Shown: positions 28,121-38,714 of the stretch, in pieces
Layout: each line of letters begins with the position of its first letter
How positions within the stretch are numbered: the stretch's first letter is position 1
From: UBA4742 sp963734965
GTDB lineage: Bacteria; Actinomycetota; Acidimicrobiia; Acidimicrobiales; Acidimicrobilacustridaceae
Reading direction: 5' to 3'
DNA length: 64,000 nt
Assembly (NCBI GenBank): GCA_963734965.1
Contig: CAVTJK010000003.1
Location: 1,426,001 to 1,490,000 of the forward strand
The notes under the pieces: model-generated
What the model was told of the DNA's origin: nothing
Database searches by the model: none
Seen by the model: only the letters and a program-made list of their open reading frames with translations
Translations under genes and position numbers: made by a program

Positions 28121-28920
28121 GACGATCGCCTCCGGGCCCACGGCACGAGCAGGTACTCGGCCAGCGCGGTGAGGCCGTAGCCGATGCCGGCCAGGATGGC
28201 GATCACCACGGCGATGCCCCACGACCGGGCCACCTCGAACGAGGTCTCCGACGCCACCATGAACACGCCCAAGCCCGACGTGGCTCCGATGTACTCGCCG
28301 ATCACCGCCCCCAACACGGCGGCGGGCCACGCGACGCGGAGCCCGGCGAACAGCGAGGGCAGGCTCGACTGCAGGCGCACCTTGCGGAGCTTGGTGATGC
28401 TGCCCCCGCCGTAGGCGTGGACGAGGTCGAGCGAGGTCGTGTCCGCCGACTTGAGCCCGACCAGCATCGATATCAGCGTGGCGAAGAAGACCGACAGAGC
28501 GGCCAGCACGACCCTGGGCGTGTCGCCGTCGTACAGAACGGCGAGCACGGGGCCGATGGCGACGACCGGCAGGCAGTACGCGGCCACCGCCAGCTTCATG
28601 AGACCCCGCTCGAGGAACGGCACCTGCACGAAGACCACGGCCAGCACGATGGCGATCGTGTTCCCCCAGACCCAACCCTTGAAGGCCGACGAGAGGGTGG
28701 CGGTGATGTTGGTCCAGTAGATGCTCCACCCGTCCTCGTGGTACTTCGAGAGGATCGCGGTCGGAGTCGGCACCGCATCCTTGCTCAGGATGGTCAGGGC
28801 CAGCACCTGCCACAGCACGAGCATGGCGACGAAGCCCAGTGTGCCGATGACCCAGCCGGGGATCTCGCGGCGCGACCGGTCGATGTCGTCGCCGCGTCGA
28901 GTCGTGGCGACGGCGCTCAT
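28117..28920 (-). CDS. NitT/TauT-type ABC transporter permease
   Basis: 267 residues. ATG start (MSAVATTRRGDD) overlapping the ATPase stop by 4 bp. Six or so helices, beginning VIGTLGFVAMLVLWQVLAL, and the docking loop LVHAYGGGSITKLRKVRLQSSLPSLFAGLRVA followed by AVLGAVIGEYIGATSGLG. It pairs with the permease gene immediately downstream to form the membrane channel of the importer. It is intact, unlike its partner. Confidence 0.9.
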   Translation of the reverse strand: MSAVATTRRGDDIDRSRREIPGWVIGTLGFVAMLVLWQVLALTILSKDAVPTPTAILSKYHEDGWSIYWTNITATLSSAFKGWVWGNTIAIVLAVVFVQVPFLERGLMKLAVAAYCLPVVAIGPVLAVLYDGDTPRVVLAALSVFFATLISMLVGLKSADTTSLDLVHAYGGGSITKLRKVRLQSSLPSLFAGLRVAWPAAVLGAVIGEYIGATSGLGVFMVASETSFEVARSWGIAVVIAILAGIGYGLTALAEYLLVPWARRRSS

Positions 28921-29792
28921 TCGTCGGCGCCGGCCACGTCGTCGCCGCTCATGGGGATGCCACCGCGGAAGAGCAGGTCGCTCAGCTGGTCGCCGTAGGC
29001 GTGGAACTCGTGGGTCCGCATCATCTCGGGAGTGCGCGGGCGGGGCAGGTCGATCTTGACCTCGGCGATGATGCGACCCGGGCGAGGGCTCATCACCGCG
29101 ACCACATCGGCCAGGAAGACGGCCTCGGCCACCGAGTGGGTCACGAGCAGCGTCGTGGCCGCCCGCGCCGTCCAGATGCGCTGGAGCTCGAGGTTCAAGC
29201 GCTGCCGGGTCATCTCGTCGAGGGCGCCGAACGGCTCGTCGAGCAGCAGCACCTCGGGGTCGACGACGAGGGCGCGGGCGATGGCCACGCGCTGGCGCAT
29301 GCCCCCCGACAGCTGGGCCGGCCGCGCCTTGGTGAAGCTCTCCAGCCCGACCAGCTCGATGAGGTCGGCGATCTCCTGGTCGGTCTTCTTGAGCCCGCTG
29401 ACCTCGAGGGGCAGGCGGATGTTCTTGGTCACTGTCCGCCACGGCAGCAGGGCGGCATCTTGGAAGGCGATGCCCAGCTTGTGCTCGGTGCGGGCCAGCT
29501 CGGGTGCCTCGCCGTGTACGAGCGCTCGCCCCGACGTCGGCTTCTCGAGGTCGGCCAGGATGCGCAGGATCGTCGACTTGCCACAGCCCGATGGGCCGAG
29601 CAGGGCGACGAAGGCCCCTTCGGGCGCGGCGAAGTTGACGTTGTCGAGCGCGGTCACCGTCTCGCGTCCGATGCGGAAGTGCTTGGTCAGGCCCTCGAGG
29701 GTGAAGCCTTCACCGGTCGCGCCGGGGGCGGCACCAGGTGCCGCCCCCTCATCCGGAGTCATGTTCGGCTGCCGGACCGGCGCGTCGGTCAC
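28917..29792 (-). CDS. NitT/TauT-type ABC transporter ATP-binding protein
   Basis: About 291 residues. The GTG start (VTDAPVRQPN) overlaps the stop of the binding-protein gene (GTGA); an ATG 10 residues later is possible. Walker A LLGPSGCGKST, signature LSGGMRQRV, Walker B VLLLDEPFGALD and switch His in LLVTHSVAEAV are present, with the FQDAALLPWRTV Q-loop typical of the SsuB/TauB branch. It powers the two permeases encoded downstream. Confidence 0.92.
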   Translation of the reverse strand: MTDAPVRQPNMTPDEGAAPGAAPGATGEGFTLEGLTKHFRIGRETVTALDNVNFAAPEGAFVALLGPSGCGKSTILRILADLEKPTSGRALVHGEAPELARTEHKLGIAFQDAALLPWRTVTKNIRLPLEVSGLKKTDQEIADLIELVGLESFTKARPAQLSGGMRQRVAIARALVVDPEVLLLDEPFGALDEMTRQRLNLELQRIWTARAATTLLVTHSVAEAVFLADVVAVMSPRPGRIIAEVKIDLPRPRTPEMMRTHEFHAYGDQLSDLLFRGGIPMSGDDVAGADE

Positions 29793-30897
29793 GCGGTTGG
29801 ATCGGACTTGAGGTCGGGGTTCTCGTCGTAGACCTCGGTGAGCACCGACATGTCGAACAGCTGGTTGGCCTTGATGTCGGTGCCACCCAACGAGAGCGTC
29901 TTCACGGTGGCGTCGATCTCGCTCTGGGGCACGGTGAAGATGCCCTCGGTCTTGGTCCGGCTGTCGAGGATCAGCTCGTTCTGGGCCTTCGACTGCGCCA
30001 GCTGGGTCGTCGGGTTCAGCTTCAGCGACTTGCCGAACTTGTTGACGGCCAGGTCGACTCCGGCCTGGCGGGTCCTTGAGCGACGCCGCGCCAGCCCATG
30101 ATGTCGCCCTTGAGGATGGCCTTGAGGGCGTCACGGTTCTTGGTCAGCGTCTCCTTCTGCACCACCAGGGTCTGGGAGACGAGCGGATAGTTGTAGTCGT
30201 TGAGCAGGAAGGTCACCACGGGGTGGCCCTCGGCCGCGATCGCGATCGGCTCGTTGGTGATGAACGAGAACCAGCCGTCGACCTCCTGGGTCACGAGGCC
30301 CTCCGGGTTGAACTGCACCGGGACGGTCGTGAGCTGGCTCTGCTGGATGTTGTTGGCCTTGAGGAACGAGTTCCACGCCGACGTGTTGGTCGACTGGACG
30401 CCGATCTTCTTGCCGAGCATCGACTGCGGGTTGGGCAGCGGGTTCGACTTGAGCGACGTGATGCAGAACGGGTTCTTCTGGTACTGCGCCGCGATGGTGA
30501 TCAGATCGGCACCCTGGAGGATCTTGGCCGCCGTGATGTCCGGCGACGAGATGCCGACCATGGCCTTGCCCGAGGCGACCACGGCGTCCTGGTTGACGCC
30601 GGCCCCGCCGGCCAGGATGTTCACCTTCGAGAAGCCGGCGTCGGTCCAGTAGCCGCTGGTGTCGGCGATGTACTCGCCGGCGAACTCGACGTCGGGCACC
30701 CAGGACAGCTGGAAGGTCAGCTCGCCCAGCGCGCCTGAACCGCCCGTGCCCCCCGTCGTGCTCCCGGTGTCGGTGGACTTCGACGAGCTGCCGCACGCGG
30801 CGAGCAGCGACGAACCTCCCGCTCCGAAGACGGCGAGGCCGGCTCCGGCAGCCAAGCTGCGTCCGAGGAACTGTCTACGGTCCAATGGTGCGGCCAC
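29789..30897 (-). CDS. NMT1/THI5-like ABC transporter substrate-binding lipoprotein (frameshifted)
   Basis: About 369 residues. I choose GTG at 30897 (VAAPLDRRQFLG) because GGAGG precedes it at good spacing; an upstream TTG would lie inside an inverted repeat. The N-terminus is a Tat-type signal (RRQFLGRSLAAGAGL) ending in a lipobox LLAAC. The mature domain matches the NMT1/THI5 family: LGELTFQLSWVPDVEFAGEYIAD, then ITIAAQYQKNPFCITS and KKIGVQSTNTSAWNSFL. The frame breaks near 30070 (GWRGVAQ / RQAGVDLAVNKFG) and ends DLKSDPTA. The ligand is unknown; relatives bind pyrimidines, riboflavin or sulfonates. The cluster favours a purine or ureide. Confidence 0.85.
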
Positions 30898-30916
30898 TCG
30901 CGCCTCCTGGGGCAAT

Positions 30917-30933
30917 GTCAACGTTTTGTTGAC
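30917..30933. promoter_or_regulatory. Inverted repeat GTCAAC-N5-GTTGAC upstream of the ABC transporter operon
   Basis: A perfect 6-bp inverted repeat with spacer GTTTT lies 20 bp upstream of the chosen start of the substrate-binding protein gene. The surrounding DNA is locally AT-rich for this genome. It is a plausible repressor operator for the transporter genes. The same nonamer GTCAACGTT recurs at 44493-44501 in front of the first gene of the island. Confidence 0.5.
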
Positions 30934-31058
30934 CTTAGGAACTGTCGATTTCGGGTCGATGCCTCGAAGATGAACAGGATGTTTCCGACCCTACATGGCG
31001 GCGTAGGCCACCGCTGGCAAGGGGTCGGGCGGTTCTCACTCTCCGTGTACATACCGGC

Positions 31059-32855
31059 CTAGGTGTCGGCCAGGATCGAGCCGACGACGACGCCGGTCGT
31101 GCCGTCCACCAGGCCCACGTCGGTGACGTGGGGACCCCCGAGGCACGCGAGCGAGGACAGCAGGACCTGGAACAGCGGCTGGGTGAGGGTCGGGGCGTGG
31201 AGGCCGATGGCCACCGCCGCGTCCTGGACCCGGCGTTGGGCCTCGGCCACCTCGGCCGCCGGTCGAGGCGACAGCAGGCCGGCGATCGGGCAGCTCGATC
31301 GAGCGCGGTGACCGGCCCCGTGAGCGGTGACGCAGATCCCACCGCCCGACGCGATGACGGCGTTGGCGGCGAGGGCCATGTCATCGGGGTCGCGGCCGAA
31401 GACGACGAGGTTGTGGGTGTCGTGGGCGACGGTCGTGGCGATGGCGCCGGTCCAGTCGTGACCGTCGAGCGGCGTAGTCGGCCAGCAGGGCCGCCACCGG
31501 GGTGGCCGGGGCGCGACCGTGGCGGTGGATCGCGACCTGCAGGACGAACCCCGGCGGCACCGGGGCGACCCCGTCGGTGACCTCGACGGTCGTCGTGGCC
31601 CACTCGGTCACGACGGCGCCGGCGACGGTGCGGACCAGGCACGGTCCGTCGGGTTGCCCGGCGATGCGCAGCACGAACTCGTCGGCGGTGACGGGGTCGA
31701 TCCGCATGGTGTCGTACGGCGGCGCGGACGGACCCTCGACGACCGGTTCGAGCATGTGGCCCCCGTGGGCCACGTGGCGTGCCGTTCGGTCCACACGTCG
31801 TCGACGGTGACCGAGTCGAGGTCCGAGAGCACGATCAGGTCGGCGCGCCGTCCGGCGGCGACGAGGCCGAGGTCGGAGCGTTCGAGGCGGTAGGCGGCGT
31901 GCACGGTCGCGATGCGGATGGCCGCGACCGGATCGAGGCCCACGCCGATGAGCCGGCGGAGGAGGTGGTCGATGCCCCCGTCGGTGAGCAGCGTGAGGGC
32001 GAACAGGTCGTCGGTTGCGGCCACGACGTGCGGGGGCAGGATCGGGCATCCGGTTCAGCTCGGCCACCGCCGGCGCCAACAGCGCGTCGATCATGCCGCG
32101 CAGCTCGACGGTCATCCCGGCCCGCAGCCGCTCGCCGACGTCGCCGTCCGCGATAGATCTCGTGGTCGCTGAGGATGCCGGCGCACAGGTAGGCCTGCAG
32201 CGCCGCGCCCGGTGAGTCCGGCGGCGTGGCCGCTGACCAGCTTGCCGCTGGCCAGCCCGGCGGCGACCACCTCGACCATGCGGGGATCGCGGCATGAGCA
32301 CGCCCTGCATGTCCATGACCTCGGCCAGCCCGCCGACCTCGGGCCATCCGAGCATCTCGCGCACATCGGCGACCGTGCAGGTCGGCGCCCGACAGCTCGA
32401 GGCCGGGGATGGGCGGGACGCACGACGGCGCCTGCACGATGAAGCGGACCGGCAGACCTCGACTGGCCTCGACCGTGTAGCGCACGCCGTCGATCCCGCA
32501 GACGTTGGCCAGCTCGTGGGGATCGCAGAAGACGGTCGTGGTGCCGCGGGGGCAGACGGCTTCGGCGTACCCGCCGGGCGTGAGCATCGAGCTCTCGAAG
32601 TGGACGTGCATGTCGATGAAGCCCGGTGCGAGGAAGCGGCCGGTCAGGTCGAGCTCGTCGAGTGCGTCGCTTCGGCGGGCCGGCTCGTGCACGCTGGCGA
32701 TGAGCGGGCCGACCAGGCCGACGTCGGCCGGCCGCAGCTCGCCGGTGCCGACGTCGACGACGGTGCCCCCGCGGAGCAACAGGTCGAACGGTTCGATCCC
32801 GCGGGCGGCGGCCACGGCCCGGCGAACGGATCGTCGGGTCGACCGGGTCGTGCAT
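31059..32855 (-). CDS. ade: Adenine deaminase (many frameshifts)
   Basis: Converts adenine to hypoxanthine (EC 3.5.4.2). The ATG (MHDPVDPTIR) follows GGAGCTCCC. Segments found in order across three frames: ARGIEPFDLLLRGGTVVDVGTGELRPADV, FLAPGFIDMHVHFESSMLTP, GTTTVFCDPHELANVCG, REMLGWPEVGGLAEVMDMQGV, SGHAAGL, SDHEI, VAATDDLFALTLLTDGGIDHLL, LIVLSDLDSVTVDDVW and the C-terminal GGGICVTAHG to GSILADT. These are the adenine deaminase amidohydrolase and C-terminal domains, about 590 residues. Breaks lie near 32825, 32385, 32285, 32210, 32150, 32045, 31785 and 31470. This is the most damaged gene in the window; it is either true decay or a poorly called stretch. Confidence 0.82.
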
Positions 32856-32862
32856 GGGAGCT

Positions 32863-34101
32863 CCTTCGCACTCGGGCCCGGCGATCGGGCATCGCCGCGC
32901 GGATGGCGTTGGTGTCGGTCATGGCGGCCACCTCTTCCGCCGAGCGCCCGACCACGTCTCGGTAGAAGGCCGGATCGGTCGCTCCTTCGGTCGACAGCAC
33001 CAGCACGACGGCGGTCGGGTCGAGGTCGAGGCCGGCGGCGTGACCGGCGCCGGCGGCCAGCGCGGCGAGCAGGCCGACGGTGCAGGCGCCGGACTCACCC
33101 GAGACGACGCCGTGCTCGGCCAGCCGGCGCATGCCGGTGACGGCCAGGTCGTCGCCGCCGGCGGTGAACCAGTCGAACCCGGCCGACACCCAGGGCCACG
33201 CGACAGGGGAGGCCTCGCCGCAGTTCAGCCCGGCCATGACCGACAGATGCGGACCGGGCACCTCGACCAGGTGGCCGGCGCGGGCCGAGGCCATGGCACA
33301 GTTGGCGGTGTCGGGTTCGACGCCGATCAGCCAGGGCGCGCCGCGGCTGGTCGGTGCGGCGGTAGCGATGGGTCACGGCCGCGGCCAGGGCGCCGACCCC
33401 GATGGGCACCACGACGACCGTGGGGGGCGCGCCGCCGAGATCGGCCTGCTGGCGGTCGATCTCGTGGAAGATCGTGCTGTACCCCTCGATGACCCACAGA
33501 GGCACGGACTCATACCCCGGCCAGGACGTGTCCGAGACGACCAGGCAGTTCGGTCCGGCCTCCGCGGCGGCCCGGGCCACGGCGTCCTCGTAGGTCCCGT
33601 CGACCACGACGCAGCTCGCGCCTTCGCCCACGATGGCCTCGATCCGGGCCGAGCTGGTACCGGCCGGCACGAAGATGCGGGCCCCGAGCCCGAGCAGTCG
33701 GGCCACCCGAGCCACGGCCCGGCCGTGGTTGCCGTCGGTGGCGGTGGCCAGGTCCAGGGGTCGGAAGGGTCTCGACGCGCTGGGCGAGCATCGAGAACGG
33801 TCTCGAGCTCGGCGGCCGGGATCCCGTCATCGGTCAGCCGCTCGACGAGGACGCGGTAGGCGGCCCACGAGGCGCCGAGCATCTTGAACGCGGGCAGGCC
33901 GAGACGGCTCGACTCGTCCTTGACCAGGATCCGGGCGATGCCCAGCGTCGCCGCCAGGTCGGGCAGCTCGATGAGCGGGCTCGGCGCGTAGCCCGGCAGC
34001 TGCTCGTGCAGGTGCAACGGCGCGCTGGGCCGTGACGTCAGCGGGGGCGGGGGGCAAGGCCCTCGCAGGGGGTTGCGGAGGACTTCGACCCGGGGCGTCA
34101 C
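32863..34101 (-). CDS. Diaminopropionate ammonia-lyase-like PLP enzyme (YgeX family, frameshifted)
   Basis: Fold-type II PLP enzyme of the threonine synthase/dehydratase family. The GTG start overlaps the LLM gene stop (GTGA). Family features: YAPSPLIELPDLAATLGIARILVKDESSRLGLPAFKMLGASWA, where the Lys of FKMLG binds PLP, then LDLATATDGNHGRAVARVA, ESVPLWVIEGYSTIFHEID, CGEASPVAWPWV, and SGESGACTVGLL. The DESSRLGLPAFK and STIFHE segments match diaminopropionate ammonia-lyase (2,3-diaminopropionate to pyruvate and ammonia). Breaks lie near 33795, 33765 and 33350. No stop is visible before the adenine deaminase start, so the 3' end is approximate. In E. coli ygeX belongs to the purine catabolic region, as here. 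Confidence 0.82.
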
Positions 34102-35109
34102 GGCGATCCCGGATCCCAACCGGCGAAGGCGTCGATCATGGCGGGCACGTCGTCGCCGAGGGGATAGAGGATCGGGCAGGTCGCGCCGGCGGCGAGGTAC
34201 TCGGCCACCTTGGCCCGGCACTCGTCGGCGGTGCCCGAGGCCGTGATCAGCTGCACGATCTCGTCGGGCACGTACTTGGACGCCGCCACCACCTCGTCGT
34301 GGGTCGCCGGCCACGTCAGGACCTGGCCGATCTCGTCGAGCAGCGCCTCGGGCACGCCCGAGGCCTTCATGATGTGCGGCTGCTGGCCGAGGTACTGCGT
34401 CACCAGCAGACGGGCGTTGTCGAGGGCGCGATCGCGGTCGTCGTCGAGCGAGCACACGACGAGTTGGGGTCGGTCGATGTCGTCGATCGAGCGTCCGGCG
34501 CGGCGCGCCCCGATCTCGAGGTGGCGCATGGCGTCGGCGTTGTAGGCCGGCGACACGAGGTAGTTGAGCACGGCGCCGTCGGCGATCTCGCCGGTGAGCT
34601 CCATCATCTTCATCCCGGTGGCCCCGAGGTAGATGGGCACGTCCTTGGGCCGCCGGGGTTGGTGGACGTAGTCGAGCTCGACCCCGTCGAGGTGCACGAA
34701 CTCGCCGTCGTAGCGTGACGTGCTCGTCGGCGAGCAGGGCCCGAACCGCCTCGATGGTCTCGCGCATGGCGGTGAGGGGCTTGGTGCGTGTGATGCCGAC
34801 CTTCGCGGCCAGCGGATCCCACCACGCGCCGATGCCGAGGATCACCCGACCCGGCGCGAGGTCGTCGAGGGTCGAGAACGTGGACGCCAACAGGGCCGGG
34901 TTGCGGGTCCAGTTGTTCACCACGCCCGAGCCGACCTTGATCGTCTCGGTGCACGACAGGAAGGCGGCCATGGGCACGGTTGCCTCGCGCACCAGGCGGC
35001 TCTCGGCCTGCCACACCGCCTCGAAGCCCTGCTGCTCGGCGTACTGCGAGATGGTCATGCCCTCGCGGATCGGATGGGCATCCTGCAGGTAGATCGCCAA
35101 CCGGGTCAT
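34098..35109 (-). CDS. LLM-class flavin oxidoreductase, probably F420-dependent (frameshifted)
   Basis: About 337 residues, a TIM-barrel enzyme of the luciferase-like family. N-terminus MTRLAIYLQDAHPIREGMTI, then AEQQGFEAVWQAESRLVREA, IKVGSGVVNNWTRNPALLA, and DLAPGRVILGIGAWWDPL are typical of the F420-dependent methylene-H4MPT-reductase-like branch. The C-terminal half contains PIYLGATGMKMMELTGEIADGAVLNYL. The frame breaks near 34715. The gene sits between the SsnA-like amidohydrolase and the ammonia-lyase with almost no spacing, so it should act in the same pathway. A RutA-like ring-opening role or a reductive step on a purine-derived ring are both possible; neither is shown. Confidence 0.8.
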
Positions 35110-35113
35110 CGCT

Positions 35114-36134
35114 TCACCACCGGGTCGCCAGTCGGGTGGCGGCCTCGGCCGCCTTGGCCCGGATCTCGTCGGAGTCGACTCGGGTCGCTCGGCCGTCGTG
35201 CAGCACCACTTCGTCGCCCACGGTGACCTCGATGGGCGTCACGGCGGTCGTGTAGGCCAGCGCCCACGGTGTCATGGGCTCGTAGCTCCACACGACGCGA
35301 TCGGTGGCGGCTTCGGGGAACAGCTCCCATCCCTCGAGCCAGCCACGTCCAGGTCTCGTCGGGCGAGGTGGTGACGTCGTCCTCTCGGGCCCGGGCGAAG
35401 GCCAGCCCGAACTCGTCGAGCATCGTCGCACCGATGCCGTCGGTCCCGAGCGCGACCGGGTTGGTGAACCGTCGCGGTCGGGCGTAGCCGACGCTGTTGT
35501 TCATGTTCGAGCGGGGGTTGTGCACGATCGTGCCGGCCACGCCGTGGTCGTCGGCCAACCCCACGCCGTGGACGAGCAGCCAGCGGTCCTCGGCCAGTCC
35601 GGCCAGCCGGGCTGCGGCGTCGGCGTCGTCGGGGCCCTCGGCCACGTGGATGTGGACGCCGACATCGAGATCGGCGGCCAGGCCCGCCGCCGCCTCGAGG
35701 GTCTCGTCGGTGCAGGTGAAGGCGGCGTGCACGCCGACCAGCCCCCGCCGGCCGGATCGCAGGAAGCGCTCGTTCTCGGCCAGCCCGGCCTTGGCCCCGT
35801 CGGCACCGTGGCGATCGGTCACGCCATAGGCGCACGACACGCGCACGCCGACCTCGGCACAGGCGTCAGCGATGACATCGAGGCTGCCTTCGATGGCGTT
35901 CGGCGATTCGTGGTGGTCGATCACCGCCGTGCACCCGCTCTCGAGCGCCTCGAGGGCGCCGAGGCGCGCCGACGCGGCGATGGCATCGAGGTCGAGAGCC
36001 ACGTCGAGCCGCCACCAGATCTGCTCGAGGATCTCGATGAAGCTCGTCGGCGTCGTGTCGGGTCCCGGTAGCTGTCGGGCCAACGCCGAGTAGAGGTGGT
36101 GGTGGGCGCAGACCAGTCCGGGCGTCGTGTTCAC
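35114..36134 (-). CDS. SsnA-like metal-dependent amidohydrolase lacking the N-terminal beta-sandwich half (frameshifted)
   Basis: About 340 residues against the usual 440 or so. The GTG start overlaps the stop of the fused molybdenum hydroxylase, and the protein begins almost at the first metal motif: NTTPGLVCAHHHLYSALARQLPG. Further motifs are SGCTAVIDHHESPNAIEGSL, DVGVHIHVAEGPDDAD, WLLVHGV, IVHNPRSNMNNSVGYA and VALGTDGIGATMLDE. These match SsnA-type aminohydrolases of purine clusters. The frame breaks near 35345 (ETWTWLARGMG / EGWELFPEAATDRVV). The missing leading 50-60 residues normally build one side of the beta-sandwich, so either the family member is genuinely short or the true start was lost. 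Confidence 0.78.
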
Positions 36135-38714
36135 GGGGCCGTCGGTTTGTCGCGCCGCATGGGCAGGGCCCGCCGCCACTCGCCGTCGAGGTCGTGGAGC
36201 ATGGCCGCCACCGCGCCAGCCGTCGGCACCAGCCCGATCTCGCCGACGCCCTTGATCCCGTAGGGAGATCGCGGCTGGGGATGTTCCACCAGCACGGTCT
36301 CGACGGTGGGCATGTCCTTGGGACGGATGATGCCGAGGCTCTTGAGCGTCATGTTGGTCGGGCGGCCGAGCTCGTCGGCCGGGAAGTCCTCGGTCAGGGC
36401 GTACCCCAGCCCCATGTGCACCGCGCCCTCGACCTGACCGGCGCACAGCAGGGGGTTGATGGCCTTGCCGACGTCGTGGACGGCGACGACCTTCTCGATG
36501 GTGCCCGTCTCGCGATCGGCGACGACCAGCTGGGCGGCGTAGCCGAAGGCCGAGTGGATCACCGGGTGCTCGACCCCGTCGGAGATCTTGTTGGTCCAGT
36601 CGACGCGGTACTCGCCCTCGTAGTCGACGTCGATGGCGCAGCCGTCGGCCAGCGCCTTCTGGCAGGCCTCGGCCACCGAGCCCGCGCCCATGACGGTGCC
36701 CCGGCTCCCGGTGGTCTGGCCGGCACCCAGCTCGCGGGTCGTGTCGACGATCACCTCGATGCGGTCCGGGTCGACGCCGAGCTCGGTCACCGCCACCTGT
36801 CGGGCCACCGAGTGCACGCCTTGGCCCATCTCGGTCCAGCAGTGGCGCACCTCGATCTGGCCGTCGGCGCGGAAGCGCACGACCGCGCGTGCGATCTCGA
36901 GGAACCCGTTGCCGAGCCCCGAGTTCTTCAGGCCGAGGCCGAGCCCGACGGCTTTGCCCGCCGCCCGGGCGGCGTCGTAGGCGGGCGCGATCGTGTCGAG
37001 GCAGATCGTCGCGCCCTGGCAGCCGTCGTCCATGATCTGACCCGGGCCCCAGACCTGACCGGGCTTGATGACGTTGCGGGCGCGGATCTCCCAGCCGCTG
37101 ATCCCGACCAGCTCGGCCAGGCGATCCATCACCCCTTCCATGGCGAACTGGGCCTGGTTGGCGCCGAAGCCCCGGAACGCGCCGCACGCGGGGTTGTTGG
37201 TCCGCACGGCGATGCTCTCGACGTCGATCGCCGGCACATGGTACGGGCCGCTGGCGTGGCCGGCCGAGCGCTCGAGCACCTTCATGCCGACCGACGCGTA
37301 CGAGCCCGAGTCGCCGATCATGCGCGCCTCGACCGCCGTCAGCAGGCCGTTCTCGTCACAGCCGGCGCGGTACTCCATGCGGATCGGATGGCGCTTCGGG
37401 TGCATCAACAGCGACTGCTCGCGGGTGACCGTGCACTTGACCGGGCGCTGCAGCAGCCACGCCGCCAGCGCGGTCTGGGCCTGGTTGCACATGTCCTCCT
37501 TGCCCCCGAAGGCCCCGCCGTTCGACACGAGCTCGACCGTGACCTGATCGGTGTCGACGCCGAGCACGGACGCGATCTGGTCTCGGTCGTCCCACACCCC
37601 CTGGCCGCCTGAGTACACGTAGAGCGTCCCGTCGGCCTGGGGCACGGCGAGGGTCGACTCGGGCTCGAGGAAGGCATGCTCGATCCGCTGCGTGTCGAAC
37701 ACCTCGTGGACCTGGTGGGCGCTGTTGTCCCAGGCCGCCCGCGCCTCGCCGCGGTGGTAGGTCGACACGCTGAGGATGTTCGAGTCGGTGCCCCACACCG
37801 CCAGCTCGGGATCGTCGATGGCAGCGAGCGGATCGGTGATCGGCCTGAGCACGTCGTAGCTGACCTCGACCAGCTCGGTGGCGTCGCGGGCGGCGCGCGA
37901 TCGACTCGGCCACGACCACGGCCAGGACATCGCCCATGTACGAGGTGCGCCCGCCGACGGGGATCATGACGGGCCAGTCGGTGTTGATGATGCCGACCCG
38001 GAGCTGGCCGGGGATGTCGGCGGCGGTGAAGGCGGCGACCACGCCCGGCGCGGCCAACGCCGGCCCGAGGTCGATGCCGACGATGTCGGCGCGGGCGTGC
38101 TCGGTGAGCACGAGCGCGGCGTGCAGCATCCCGGGCACCGTCATGTCGTCGATGAAGTCGCGCTCACCGAGCGAGAGCGGCTCGGCCTCGTACTTGGCGC
38201 CGGACGTGCCGATCCCGCCTTGAGGGGTCACCGTCACGGGGGTGCCCTGGGCCAGCGCCTCGACGGCGTCGAGGATCTTGACGTAGCCGGTGCAGCGGCA
38301 CAGGTTGGCGCCGAGGTGGCGGGCGGCGTCGTCGCGTGTGAGCGCCGCTCCCTTCTTGTCGATCAGCGCCTTGGTCCGCACGACGATGCCGGGAGTGCAG
38401 AAGCCGCACTGCAGGGCGCCGCAGGCGGCGAAGGTCTCGGCGATGCGGCTGCGTTCGGCCGCGTCGAAGCCTTCGAGGGTGACGACCTGCTTGCCCTCGG
38501 CCCGTTCGAGTGACACCTGGCAGGCCACCACGGCCTTGCCGTCGAGCAGGATGGTGCAGCAGCCGCACTGGCCCGAGGGCGCGCAGCCGTCCTTGGCCGA
38601 CGTGATGCCGAGCTCGTCGCGCAGCGCCGCCAAGAGGTGCGGATGGCGGTCGCGGACGATCGCCGGCTCGCCGTTGAGCGAGAAGGTGGTGACGGTTTCG
38701 TCGATGGCGGTCAT
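36131..38714 (-). CDS. Fused [2Fe-2S]/molybdopterin xanthine dehydrogenase-type hydroxylase (XdhD-like, frameshifted)
   Basis: About 860 residues. The ATG follows AGGAGG and overlaps the stop of the carbamoylase gene. The N-terminal 160 residues are the two iron-sulfur domains: CAPSGQCGCCTILLDG, CGALQCGFCTPGIVV and NLCRCTGYVKI. After a linker comes the molybdenum domain: VSNGGAFGGKED, RTNNPACGAFRGFGANQAQFAMEG, TEMGQGVHSVARQ, TTGSRGTVMGAGS and GIKGVGEIGLVP with the catalytic Glu in the last. Fusion of small and large subunits with no FAD domain resembles E. coli XdhD and the so-called selenium-dependent xanthine dehydrogenases. The frame breaks near 37900. It is the second Mo hydroxylase of the island and could act on a different ring carbon or on urate-level intermediates. 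Confidence 0.87.
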
